From JANNWF01 sp041675805 (GTDB taxonomy: Bacteria > Pseudomonadota > Gammaproteobacteria > Xanthomonadales > Xanthomonadaceae): a DNA stretch of 23,390 bases. The notes beneath the pieces are model-generated. The model saw nothing but the letters and a program-made list of their open reading frames with translations. It made no database searches and was not told the origin of the DNA. Within the stretch, counting starts at the first letter, position 1; each line of letters begins with the position of its first letter. Where the stretch lies: the NCBI GenBank assembly GCA_041675805.1, contig JBAYTD010000030.1, positions 1 through 23,390 on the forward strand, written 5' to 3'. Below are positions 7,520-14,847 of this stretch, in pieces. Both the position numbers and the translations under genes were made by a program.

Positions 7520-9769
7520 TCAGCCGGCTTCCACCCGATCCACGCGCTGGAAGCCGCGCGGCAGCAGGTTGCCGCGTGAGGCGCGATTGCCGCCGTAGGC
7601 TTGCAGGTCGCGCCAGCTCATGCCGAGTTTGCGCTGGCCGCAATGCAGGGTGAGTTCGCCGCCATCGCGCACGCAGGCGACCAGGATCACGCGCTCCTCG
7701 CCGCTTTTCAGCTTTGCCGGCGGAATCTGGATCAGCTTGTTGCCCTTGCCCTTGTCCAGTTCCGGCAGCTCGGCCACCGGGAAGGCCAGCAGATGACCTG
7801 CCGAGGTGATGGCGACCAGCAGGTCGCTGGCCGGGTCGTGGACGGGGACCGGCGGCAACACTTCGGCGCTGGCGTCGAGGTTGAGCAGGGCCTTGCCGGC
7901 CTTGTTGCGGCCGGTGAAGTTCTCGAAACGGGTAACGAAGCCGTAACCGTGACTGGAAGCGAGCAGGTAGCGTGCGTCGGCCTCGGCGATGGCGGTGCAG
8001 ACGAAGCCGGCTCCGGCGGCCGGCGTGAAGCGTCCGGTCAGCGGCTCGCCGGCACCACGCGCCGAAGGCAGGGTGTGCGCCGGGGTGGAATAGGCGCGGC
8101 CCTGGCTGTCGAGGAAGGCCGCCTGCTGGTTGCTGCGGCCGCGGGCGAAATGCAGCAGGGCGTCGCCCTCGCGGTAGTTCAGTGCGGCGGGATCGACTTC
8201 GTGGCCCTTGGCGGCGCGAATCCAGCCCTTGGTCGACAGCACCACGGTGATCGGCTCGCTCGGCGTCAGCTTGGTTTCCGACAGCGCCTGCGCCGCGCCG
8301 CGTTCCACCAGCGGCGAGCGCCGCGGATCGCCGAACTTCTTCGCATCGGCGAGCAGTTCGTCCTTGACCCGCTTCTTCAGCCTGGCGTTGGAGCCGAGCG
8401 TGGCGATCAATTGCTCGCGTTCCCTGGCCAGTTCGTCCTGCTCGCCGCGAATCTTCATTTCCTCCAGCCGCGCCAACTGCTTGAGGCGGGTGTCGAGGAT
8501 GTAGTCGGCCTGCGCCTCGCTGAGCAGGAAACGCTGCATCAGCGCCGGCTTCGGCTCGTCCTCGCTGCGGATGATGCGGATCACCTCGTCGAGGTTGAGG
8601 AAGGCGACCAACAGGCCTTCCAGCAGGTGCAGGCGCTTCTCGACCTTTTCCAGCCGGTGGCGCAGGCGGCGCGCCACGGTATCGGTGCGGAAGCGCAGCC
8701 ATTCGCCGAGCAGCGTCTTCAGCGGCTTGACCTGCGGTTTGCCGTCCAGGCCGATGATGTTGAAGTTGACGCGGTAGCTCTTTTCCAGATCGGTGGTGGC
8801 GTACAGATGGCCGAGCAGGCCATCGGTGTCGACCCGGTTGGAGCGCGGCACCAGCACGATGCGGGTCGGGTTGGCGTGGTCGGACTCGTCGCGGATGTCC
8901 TCCAGCCAGGGCAGCTTCTTGGCCCGCATCTGCTGCGCAATCTGTTCGATGACCTTGCTCGGACTGACCTGGTAGGGCAGCGCCTCGATGACGATGTGGG
9001 CACCCTCGCGGCTGTGCGTGGCACGGGCGCGCACGCTGCCGTTGCCGGTTTCGTACAGTTTCAGCAGATCGGCGGCCGGCGTGATGATCTCGGCGGCGGT
9101 CGGGAAGTCCGGGCCGCGCAGGTGTTCGCATAGATCGCGCGTGCTCGCCTCCGGATCGTCGAGCAGGCGGATGCAGGCGCTGACCACTTCGTTGAGATTG
9201 TGCGGCGGAATGTCGGTGGCCATGCCGACGGCGATGCCGGTGGTGCCGTTGAGCAGCAGGTGCGGCAGGCGCGCCGGCAGCCAGCTCGGTTCCTCCAGGG
9301 TGCCGTCGAAGTTGGGCGACCAGTCCACCGTGCCCTGGCCGAGTTCGCCGAGCAGTGCCTCGGCAATCGGAGTCAGCCTGGACTCGGTGTAGCGCATCGC
9401 GGCGAAGGATTTCGGATCGTCGCTGGAGCCGAAGTTGCCCTGGCCGTCGATCAACGGATAGCGGAACGAGAACGGCTGCGCCATCAGCACCATCGCCTCG
9501 TAGCAGGCGCTGTCGCCGTGCGGATGGAACTTGCCGATCACGTCGCCCACGGTGCGCGCCGACTTCTTCGGCTTGGCCGTCGCCGACAGGCCAAGCTCGC
9601 TCATCGCATAGACGATCCGCCGCTGCACCGGCTTCAGACCGTCGCCGATGAAGGGCAGGGCGCGGTCGAGCACCACGTACATCGAATAGTCGAGATAGGC
9701 GCGCTCGGCGTACTCGTGCAGCGGGATCTGCTCGAAGCCGTGGAAGCTGGGGCGGGTCGTTTCGGTCAT
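7520..9769 (-). CDS. parC: DNA topoisomerase IV subunit A
   Basis: ParC is the DNA-cleaving subunit of topoisomerase IV, which unlinks daughter chromosomes. The 749-residue protein opens with the family N-terminus (YAERAYLDYSMYVVLDRALP) and then GLKPVQRRIVYAMSELG. The catalytic tyrosine is Tyr127 in AAMRYTESRL. The quinolone-determining region reads GKFHPHGDSACYEAMV, with Ser87 and Glu91 at the positions of E. coli Ser80 and Glu84, so it looks wild type. The isoleucine fold TTGIAVGMATDIPPHN is present. The C-terminal part (about 500-749) is the shorter beta-pinwheel typical of ParC rather than GyrA. Length matches E. coli ParC (752). Its role complements FtsK, encoded a few kilobases away, although parC is separately transcribed. 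Confidence 0.96.
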   Translation of the reverse strand: MTETTRPSFHGFEQIPLHEYAERAYLDYSMYVVLDRALPFIGDGLKPVQRRIVYAMSELGLSATAKPKKSARTVGDVIGKFHPHGDSACYEAMVLMAQPFSFRYPLIDGQGNFGSSDDPKSFAAMRYTESRLTPIAEALLGELGQGTVDWSPNFDGTLEEPSWLPARLPHLLLNGTTGIAVGMATDIPPHNLNEVVSACIRLLDDPEASTRDLCEHLRGPDFPTAAEIITPAADLLKLYETGNGSVRARATHSREGAHIVIEALPYQVSPSKVIEQIAQQMRAKKLPWLEDIRDESDHANPTRIVLVPRSNRVDTDGLLGHLYATTDLEKSYRVNFNIIGLDGKPQVKPLKTLLGEWLRFRTDTVARRLRHRLEKVEKRLHLLEGLLVAFLNLDEVIRIIRSEDEPKPALMQRFLLSEAQADYILDTRLKQLARLEEMKIRGEQDELAREREQLIATLGSNARLKKRVKDELLADAKKFGDPRRSPLVERGAAQALSETKLTPSEPITVVLSTKGWIRAAKGHEVDPAALNYREGDALLHFARGRSNQQAAFLDSQGRAYSTPAHTLPSARGAGEPLTGRFTPAAGAGFVCTAIAEADARYLLASSHGYGFVTRFENFTGRNKAGKALLNLDASAEVLPPVPVHDPASDLLVAITSAGHLLAFPVAELPELDKGKGNKLIQIPPAKLKSGEERVILVACVRDGGELTLHCGQRKLGMSWRDLQAYGGNRASRGNLLPRGFQRVDRVEAG

Positions 9770-9799
9770 GCCGGGGCCAGGTCGGGACGAAAGCGGGCA

Positions 9800-9805
9800 A
9801 TTGTA
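9800..9805 (-). promoter_or_regulatory. Possible -10 box of parC
   Basis: On the minus strand TACAAT is followed by TGCCCGCTTTC and then, 30 bases later, the parC ATG at 9769. It lies in the 72-base gap after yigZ. No -35 hexamer is recognisable. A similar box-plus-GCC-GC-TTTC arrangement precedes the HemJ-like gene at 17930. Confidence 0.4.
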
Positions 9806-9841
9806 ACGGTGACGGTCGCGGCGGCGCGGCGGGGAACGCGC

Positions 9842-10435
9842 TCAGCCGTCGTCCGCCACGCGCCATTGCGTGCGCCCGCGCGAGCTTTCCCGCAGGGCCA
9901 GGGCGAGTGCGTCCAGCGCGTTACGCGGCAGTTCGATGACGAAGCGCGCGCCGTCGGCGAGGTAATCCGTATCGATGATCGCGGCGCCGTGGCCGGCGAA
10001 CAGGCGGTGACTGGCGTCGATGTGTTCGAAGGCGCAATGCACCTCGGCCTGGACGAGGTCGACCAACGGCGTGCGCGGTGCGTTGCGCAGGCATTCCGCC
10101 GCCGTGCCGCCATAGGCGCGGACCAGGCCGCCGACGCCGAGCTTGATGCCGCCGAACCAGCGCAGCACGGCCACCAGCACGCGGTCGACGCCCTGGCCGT
10201 CGATGGCGGCGAGGATCGGCCGGCCGGCGGAACCGGCGGGTTCGCCGGCGTCATGGCTGCGATAGTCCTGGCCGAAGCGCCAGGCCCAGCAGCAGTGGCT
10301 GGCGGAGGGATCATCCAGACCGGCGAGCAGGGCCGGTGCGTCGGCGGCGCTGTCCAGCGACAGCGCAATCGCCAGAAAGCGGCTGCGCTTGATCTCGCAC
10401 TCGTGACGATGCGCTGCGGCGAGCGTCTCGGCCAT
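9842..10435 (-). CDS. YigZ/IMPACT family protein (UPF0029)
   Basis: This 197-residue protein matches the YigZ family, a two-domain cytoplasmic group whose N-terminal domain is shared with eukaryotic IMPACT. The precise bacterial function is unsettled; RNA/translation-related and peptidase-like roles have been suggested. Family motifs are AxRFGQDYRSHDAGEPAGSA (about 51-70) with GRPIL after it, and RWFGGIKLGVGGLVRAYGG (92-110). The first motif is usually DDGEPxGTAG; here it is HDAGEPAGSAG, a mild variant. Its ATG overlaps the stop of the upstream anti-sigma-like gene by one base (TGATG), indicating translational coupling. Even so, I doubt a functional link with the sigma unit. parC lies 72 bases downstream. 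Confidence 0.9.
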   Translation of the reverse strand: MAETLAAAHRHECEIKRSRFLAIALSLDSAADAPALLAGLDDPSASHCCWAWRFGQDYRSHDAGEPAGSAGRPILAAIDGQGVDRVLVAVLRWFGGIKLGVGGLVRAYGGTAAECLRNAPRTPLVDLVQAEVHCAFEHIDASHRLFAGHGAAIIDTDYLADGARFVIELPRNALDALALALRESSRGRTQWRVADDG

Positions 10436-11151
10436 CAGGGCGCGGCGGGCAGGTCGTCGATCCAGCCGCGCACATCGGCCGGCAGCTCGGCGTCCGGATG
10501 TTCGTGCTGGATGCGCATCAGGATCGCTTTCAGCGCGCCGGCATCGCCTTCGCGATGATGCGCGCGAGCCCGTTCGATCAGTTGTTCGAGGCTTGCTGGC
10601 GGCGCGGCTGCCTGACGGAGGCGGGTTCCGCTGACCTCGATGCGGTCGAGGCGTTGGGCGTCGGCTTGTCGGCTCATGCTGTCCAGACTGCGTTCGACGT
10701 GTGGCGGCGCGGCGGACTGCGGCATCGGCGCGGCGGCAGGCGGCGGGGCGACGGCTTCCTGCGTCGTCTTGCGGGTAGCCGGCGCGGCGGCGGGCGCGAT
10801 ATCCGCGGTCGGCTCGGTCGGCAGCGTATTGAAGGTGCCGGCATCCGGCGTCACCGATTCGGCCGGCGGAACGCTGTGCAACTCGGCCTCGGATTGGGGG
10901 AGCTCCGTGCGCTCGATCGGCGAGCGCAAGACCTGCAAGCCGATGCCCAGCGCCAGCGCGGCGGCCATCGCCCCGCCGCCCCAGCGCCAGATGCGTACCC
11001 GCCGTGACGGCGCGCGACGTACGGCGGCATGCGCCTGGGCGCGTAGATGCGCATCCAGGGACGCCGGCGGTTCGTCGCCGGGCAGGCGGCGATAGACCTC
11101 GGCCAGCGCGGCTTCCTCGGCGCTCAGCGGCGTGGTATCCAGCCGGCTCAT
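10435..11151 (-). CDS. Single-pass membrane anti-sigma-like protein with LDRIEVSGTRL motif
   Basis: This 238-residue protein is not a confident match to a named family. Its place directly after an ECF sigma gene (ATGA overlap) and its build suggest an anti-sigma factor. It has a cytoplasmic N-terminus of about 53 residues (AALAEVYRRLPGDEPPASLD, then basic RRAPSRRVRIWRW) and one membrane helix (about 57-75). The periplasmic part begins with a Pro/Ala-rich low-complexity stretch (about 93-150). At residues 168-178 it carries LDRIEVSGTRL, almost the same peptide as in the VWA lipoprotein of the same unit. The last 50 residues (LEQLIERARAHHREGDAGAL onward, ending in a Pro/Ala tail) look helical, like a small repeat or binding domain. 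No zinc-binding HxxxCxxC anti-sigma motif is visible. The role is inferred from context. Confidence 0.7.
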   Translation of the reverse strand: MSRLDTTPLSAEEAALAEVYRRLPGDEPPASLDAHLRAQAHAAVRRAPSRRVRIWRWGGGAMAAALALGIGLQVLRSPIERTELPQSEAELHSVPPAESVTPDAGTFNTLPTEPTADIAPAAAPATRKTTQEAVAPPPAAAPMPQSAAPPHVERSLDSMSRQADAQRLDRIEVSGTRLRQAAAPPASLEQLIERARAHHREGDAGALKAILMRIQHEHPDAELPADVRGWIDDLPAAP

Positions 11152-11699
11152 TGCGACAGCCTCGCGCGCAGGCGGTCGAGCGCGTAGCGCAGCCGCGACT
11201 TGACCGTTTCCCGACCGACGCCGGTGATCTCGCCGATGGCCTCCAGGCTCAGTTCCTGTTCCAGCCGCAGTTGCACGGCGATGCGCTGCTCGTCCGGCAG
11301 CGTGGCCAGCGCGTGTTGCAGGCGGCGGCGCTGCTCGAAGTCCGACAGCGCATGCGCCGGCTCGGGGGCCTCGTCGGGCAGCCGCGCCAGCGCGTTGTCA
11401 TCGGCGGTCGGGTCGAGGGTTTCCGCGGTGTGGCGGCGGTACTGGTCGATCAGCAGGCGATGGGCGATGCGGTACAGCCATGTGCTGAAAGCCGCTTCCG
11501 GGCGATAGCGGGCGCGCGCGGAGATGACCCGGGTCCAGACTTCCTGGAAGCACTCCTCGGCCTGGGCGCGATGCGACAGCCCGCGCAGCAGGAAGCGGAA
11601 CAGCGCCGCCCGGTGACGCGCGTACAGCACATCGAAGGCAAGCGCATCGCCGGCGGCATAGTCCAGCATCAGTTGCTCGTCGCTGCGGTCGGCGTCCAT
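11148..11699 (-). CDS. RNA polymerase sigma factor, ECF subfamily
   Basis: This 183-residue protein has the two-domain ECF build. Region 2 spans about residues 20-90, with AFDVLYARHRAALFRFLLRG, AEECFQEVWTRV and FSTWLYRIAHRLLIDQYRR for core binding and -10 recognition. Region 4 spans about 125-178, with LATLPDEQRIAVQLRLEQEL and the helix-turn-helix SLEAIGEITGVGRETVKSRL. The frame is open 27 codons further upstream, but ATG 11699 begins directly before the domain (MDADRSDEQLMLDY) and avoids running through the 11724-11746 hairpin. No clear Shine-Dalgarno is present. It overlaps the anti-sigma-like gene by four bases (ATGA). The VWA lipoprotein gene ends 77 bases upstream on the same strand. It would direct polymerase to an envelope-related regulon when released from its partner. 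Confidence 0.93.
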   Translation of the reverse strand: MDADRSDEQLMLDYAAGDALAFDVLYARHRAALFRFLLRGLSHRAQAEECFQEVWTRVISARARYRPEAAFSTWLYRIAHRLLIDQYRRHTAETLDPTADDNALARLPDEAPEPAHALSDFEQRRRLQHALATLPDEQRIAVQLRLEQELSLEAIGEITGVGRETVKSRLRYALDRLRARLSQ

Positions 11700-11723
11700 G
11701 CCGGAAAGAGTAGGACACGGCGA

Positions 11724-11746
11724 CGCCACGGGTAAGCCCCGTGGCG
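11724..11746. promoter_or_regulatory. Nine-base-pair perfect hairpin between the VWA lipoprotein and sigma genes
   Basis: CGCCACGGG (11724-11732) and CCCGTGGCG (11738-11746) pair perfectly around a five-base loop. It lies 30 bases after the lipoprotein stop and 24 bases before the sigma ATG. No T-run follows on either strand, so it is not a classical terminator. It could be an attenuator, an RNA-stability element or a protein site that lowers sigma expression relative to the lipoprotein. Confidence 0.6.
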
Positions 11747-11776
11747 CCACCGAAGCTCGCAGGTGAGCCGCATCGA

Positions 11777-13444
11777 TCACTCCGGTGCGGCGAGATGGCC
11801 GTCCTGCGGACGCTGGCTGGACAGCGCCCGCGCCATCTCGACCAGTTGCAGAAACTCGCCGCGATAGCCGAAGGCATCCTCGCCGCGCGCACTGCGCGCC
11901 GTCGCCAGCACGTCGTCGAGCGTCCAGTCGCCCAGGTGGCGACCACCGCGCAGGGCTTCGGCAAAACCGGCCACGGCGCTGGCGAAGCGCAGGCGCTCGC
12001 TGGCTTCACCGGCGATGTCGCGGCGCAGGATCGGCGTTTCGATCAGCCGGCTGACATCCTCGCCGGGCGATTTGTAGCGCAGCCGCAGATGGGCCAGCTC
12101 GGCGGCTTTCGGGTTGCCGTCCGCTGCCGCTTGCGTGGCGTAGCGCAGCGGTTCGATGGCCTCGCCGCCGGAGCCGGTCAGGGCCAGTTCGTACAGCGCG
12201 GTGACACTGTGCCCGGCACCGATCTCGCCGGCATCGACCTGGTCGTTGCTGAAATCCTCGCGACGCAGCAGGCGGTTCTCGTAGCCGATCAGTCGGTATT
12301 CGGCGACCACGGCGGGGTTGAACTCGATCTGCACCTTGACGTCGGCGGCGATGGTGAGGAGCGTGCTGCTCAGCGATTCCACCAGCACCTTGCGACCCTC
12401 GTTGAGGGTGTCGATGTAGGCGTGCTGGCCGTTGCCGACGTTGGCAAGCTGCTCGGCCAGCGCATCGTTGTAGTTGCCGCCGCCAAAGCCCAGCGTGGTC
12501 AGGGCGATGCCGGTCTTGCGCTTCTCCGCCACCAGGTCCTTCAACGCCTCGTGGTTGACCGTGCCGACGTTGAAGTCGCCATCGCTGGCCAGGATCACCC
12601 GGTTCGCGCCGCCGGCGATGAAGTGCTGCTGCGCCACCTCATAGGCGAGCTGGATGCCGGCCGAGCCGTGGGTCGAGCCACCGGCCTGCAGGCGATCCAG
12701 CGCGGCGAGGATGCTGGCCTTGTCGCTGCCCGGCGTGGACTCCAGCACCAGACCGGCCGACCCGGCATAGGCGACGATGGCGACGCGGTCCTGCGGACGA
12801 AGCTGTTGCACCAGCAGGCGGAAGCTCTGCTTGAGCAAGGCCAGCTTGTCCGCCGAATGCATCGATCCGGACGTGTCGATCAGGAACACCAGATTGGCCG
12901 CCGGCACCTGCGCCTTCGGCACCTCGTAGCCCTTCAGGCCGACCAGCAACAGATGCCGGTTCCTGTGCCAGGGCGAAGGCGCGATCTCGGTGGTCACCGA
13001 GAACGGCTGCCCGCCGCCTGCCGGCGCGGCGTAGCCGTAGTCGAAATAATTGAGGAATTCCTCGCTGCGCACCGCATCGGCAGGCGGCAGGCGACCGGCA
13101 TTGAGCATCCGGCGCACATTGCTGTAACTGCCGGTGTCGACATCGATGGAAAAGGTCGACAGCGGCTGCTCGGCGACCACGTGGATCGGGTTTTCGTCGA
13201 TTTGCGCGTAGTTCTCGCGATCAACCGGCAGCGGTGCCGGTGCGACGAACTCCGCCACCATCTTGGCCTGCGCGTGCATCGCCCCGATCCGCGAACCGCT
13301 GACCTCGATGCGGTCCAGCGTTTCCGATGGTGCGGAGGCCGGAGGCGGTGCCGGCTCGGCCACGGCGGCTTGATCGTGGCCGTGCTTATGCGCGCAGCCG
13401 GCAAGGCCCAGCGACAGCGCGATGGCAAGGGTGAGGATACGCAT
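11777..13444 (-). CDS. VWA-domain lipoprotein (YfbK-like)
   Basis: This 555-residue protein has a lipoprotein signal peptide (MRILTLAIALSLGLAGC, acylated Cys17), then a His-rich HKHGHD stretch and a Pro/Ala linker. LDRIEVSGSRI occupies residues 43-53. The YfbK-type N-terminal domain contains PLSTFSIDVDTGSYSNVRR and RSEEFLNYFDYGY. The VWA domain follows (about 185-360) with an intact metal-binding DTSGS at 190-194, GGSTHGSAG and ILASDGDFNVG. A C-terminal DUF3520-like region ends the protein. It is probably anchored in the periplasm or outer membrane and binds a partner through the metal site. ATG 13444 is chosen over the longer open frame because of GGAG seven bases before it and the signal peptide it creates. 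The E. coli homologue is yfbK. Leading an ECF sigma/anti-sigma pair, it is a candidate sensor or effector of that circuit. Confidence 0.9.
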   Translation of the reverse strand: MRILTLAIALSLGLAGCAHKHGHDQAAVAEPAPPPASAPSETLDRIEVSGSRIGAMHAQAKMVAEFVAPAPLPVDRENYAQIDENPIHVVAEQPLSTFSIDVDTGSYSNVRRMLNAGRLPPADAVRSEEFLNYFDYGYAAPAGGGQPFSVTTEIAPSPWHRNRHLLLVGLKGYEVPKAQVPAANLVFLIDTSGSMHSADKLALLKQSFRLLVQQLRPQDRVAIVAYAGSAGLVLESTPGSDKASILAALDRLQAGGSTHGSAGIQLAYEVAQQHFIAGGANRVILASDGDFNVGTVNHEALKDLVAEKRKTGIALTTLGFGGGNYNDALAEQLANVGNGQHAYIDTLNEGRKVLVESLSSTLLTIAADVKVQIEFNPAVVAEYRLIGYENRLLRREDFSNDQVDAGEIGAGHSVTALYELALTGSGGEAIEPLRYATQAAADGNPKAAELAHLRLRYKSPGEDVSRLIETPILRRDIAGEASERLRFASAVAGFAEALRGGRHLGDWTLDDVLATARSARGEDAFGYRGEFLQLVEMARALSSQRPQDGHLAAPE

Positions 13445-13449
13445 GGGGT

Positions 13450-13500
13450 TTCTCCGCATTGTTGTGGGGTGCCCGGTTATCAACGCAGCATGGCGGAGAA
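13450..13500 (-). promoter_or_regulatory. Inverted repeat covering the lipoprotein gene's ribosome binding site
   Basis: In the minus-strand mRNA leader, TTCTCCGC (13500-13493) is an exact complement of GCGGAGAA (13457-13450). The latter contains the GGAG ribosome binding site of the VWA lipoprotein gene. The arms are eight bases with a 35-base loop. If the transcript starts upstream of 13500, pairing would hide the site and reduce translation. Confidence 0.4.
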
Positions 13501-13565
13501 CGGGGTTAATGATGTGAAACAGGCGGCGTCGGCGGCCAGCCAGTCGCCAGCACTGCGTCCACTGC

Positions 13566-13574
13566 TGGTAAAAT
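13566..13574 (+). promoter_or_regulatory. Extended -10 promoter of the dipeptidase gene, possibly giving a leaderless mRNA
   Basis: TGGTAAAAT is an extended -10 element (TGn plus TAAAAT). Only eight bases separate it from ATG 13583. With the usual 6-8 base spacing, transcription would start at or one to two bases before the start codon. No Shine-Dalgarno is present, which fits leaderless translation. Confidence 0.5.
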
Positions 13575-13582
13575 TCCGCCCC

Positions 13583-14782
13583 ATGTCCTTGCCAACCCTT
13601 GCTTCGCCGTTGTGCCTGTTGCGCAACGCCGAGGTTCACGCACCGCAGCCGTTGGGCCTGAAGAACCTGCTGATCGGTGGCGGGGCGATCCTGTGGATGG
13701 ATGACGCCGGCGCGCCGTTGCCGTCGGGCCTGCCGCTGGATGTGCTCGACCTGGAAGGCCGGCGGCTGATTCCCGGCCTGATCGATGGCCACGTGCATGT
13801 CACCGGCGGCGGTGGCGAGTCCGGCTATGCCAGCCGCGTGCCGGCCCTGCCGCTGTCGCGCTACACGCTCAGCGGCGTCACCACCGTGGTCGGCCTGCTC
13901 GGCACCGATGACACCCTGCGCGGCACGCGCGAACTGGTCGCCGGGGTGATGGGGCTGCGCGAGGAAGGACTCAGCGCATTCGGATACTGCGGCGGTTATC
14001 ACCTGCCGCCGGCTACCATCACCGGCAGCGTGCGCGGCGATCTCACTCTGGTCGACTGCCTGATCGGCGTCGGCGAACTGGCGATCAGCGATCATCGCTC
14101 CAGCCAGCCGACCCTGGACGAACTGCTGCGGGTGGCGGCGGATGCCCATGTCGCCGGGCTGATGACCGGCAAGGCCGGCATCGTCCACCTGCATCTGGGC
14201 GATGGCGAGCGCGGGCTGGATTTGGTGCGCCGGGCGCTGGCGCAAAGCGAATTGCCGGCGCGGGTGTTCAATCCGACCCACGTCAATCGGCGCAAGGCGC
14301 TGTTCGAGGAAGCCGTGGCGCTGGCGCGGCAGGGTTGCTGGATCGACATCACCGCCTTCCCGGTCGAAGACGGCGAGGACGCCTGGAGCGCCGAGGATGC
14401 GCTGGAGCGCTATCTCGACGCCGGCGCGCCGGCCGAGCGGGTGACGATCAGTTCCGATGCCGGCGGCTGCCTGCCGTGCTTCGATGACGAAGGCCGCGTC
14501 TGCGGCATGGATGTCGGCACGCCCGGTGCCCTGCCGCGTGCGCTCGCCGAACTGCTGCGCCGCGGTCGCACGCTGGAACAGGCGCTACCGGCCTTCACGC
14601 TCAATCCTGCCCGCCTGCTGCGTCTGCCCGGCAAGGGCCGCATCGCCGTCGGCGCGGATGCCGACCTGGCCGTGCTGGGCGATGACGACCTGCCCGAGTC
14701 GGTGATGGCGCGCGGTGTCTGGCACGTCCGCGAGCGCATCGCCGTGCGTCGCGGCAGCTTCGAGACCGCGCCGGTGCGCTGA
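13583..14782 (+). CDS. iadA: Isoaspartyl (beta-aspartyl) dipeptidase, probably cyanophycin-dipeptide type
   Basis: This 399-residue amidohydrolase would split beta-aspartyl dipeptides. The metal-site HxH is His70/His72 (DGHVHVTGGGGE, with Glu79). Further conserved residues are Tyr139 (GGYH), Arg172 (ISDHRS), His204 (LHLGDG), His233 with Arg236 (NPTHVNR) and Asp292 (SSDAGG). These match E. coli IadA residues one for one in order. The exception is the bridging carboxylated Lys162 of E. coli: the segment here reads GVGELAISDHRS, with Glu165 in that place and a one-residue insertion. The start ATG 13583 gives the normal length; a longer open frame runs upstream through the lipoprotein leader and is unlikely. 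The cyanophycinase gene follows 65 bases later, so the substrate is probably beta-Asp-Arg. Such cyanophycin-linked homologues have been called CphZ; I cannot tell from sequence alone which label fits. Confidence 0.88.
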   Translation: MSLPTLASPLCLLRNAEVHAPQPLGLKNLLIGGGAILWMDDAGAPLPSGLPLDVLDLEGRRLIPGLIDGHVHVTGGGGESGYASRVPALPLSRYTLSGVTTVVGLLGTDDTLRGTRELVAGVMGLREEGLSAFGYCGGYHLPPATITGSVRGDLTLVDCLIGVGELAISDHRSSQPTLDELLRVAADAHVAGLMTGKAGIVHLHLGDGERGLDLVRRALAQSELPARVFNPTHVNRRKALFEEAVALARQGCWIDITAFPVEDGEDAWSAEDALERYLDAGAPAERVTISSDAGGCLPCFDDEGRVCGMDVGTPGALPRALAELLRRGRTLEQALPAFTLNPARLLRLPGKGRIAVGADADLAVLGDDDLPESVMARGVWHVRERIAVRRGSFETAPVR

Positions 14783-14847
14783 GCGGCCGGCTTCCTTTCG
14801 CGATCTTCCGGTTTCTCTGCCCGGTTTCTTTCAGGAGTCCCCCTTTC

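Noticed and set aside
9490..9530. Possible quinolone-resistance changes in parC
   Set aside because: The determining region has Ser and Glu at the key positions (residues 87 and 91), the susceptible form.
11741..13582. Long upstream extension of the dipeptidase frame across the lipoprotein gene
   Set aside because: It reads antisense through the VWA lipoprotein gene and lacks domain similarity. ATG 13583 gives the normal IadA length.
13445..14281. Upstream extension of the VWA lipoprotein frame
   Set aside because: It would bury the lipoprotein signal peptide inside the protein. ATG 13444 has a GGAG site and a proper lipobox.
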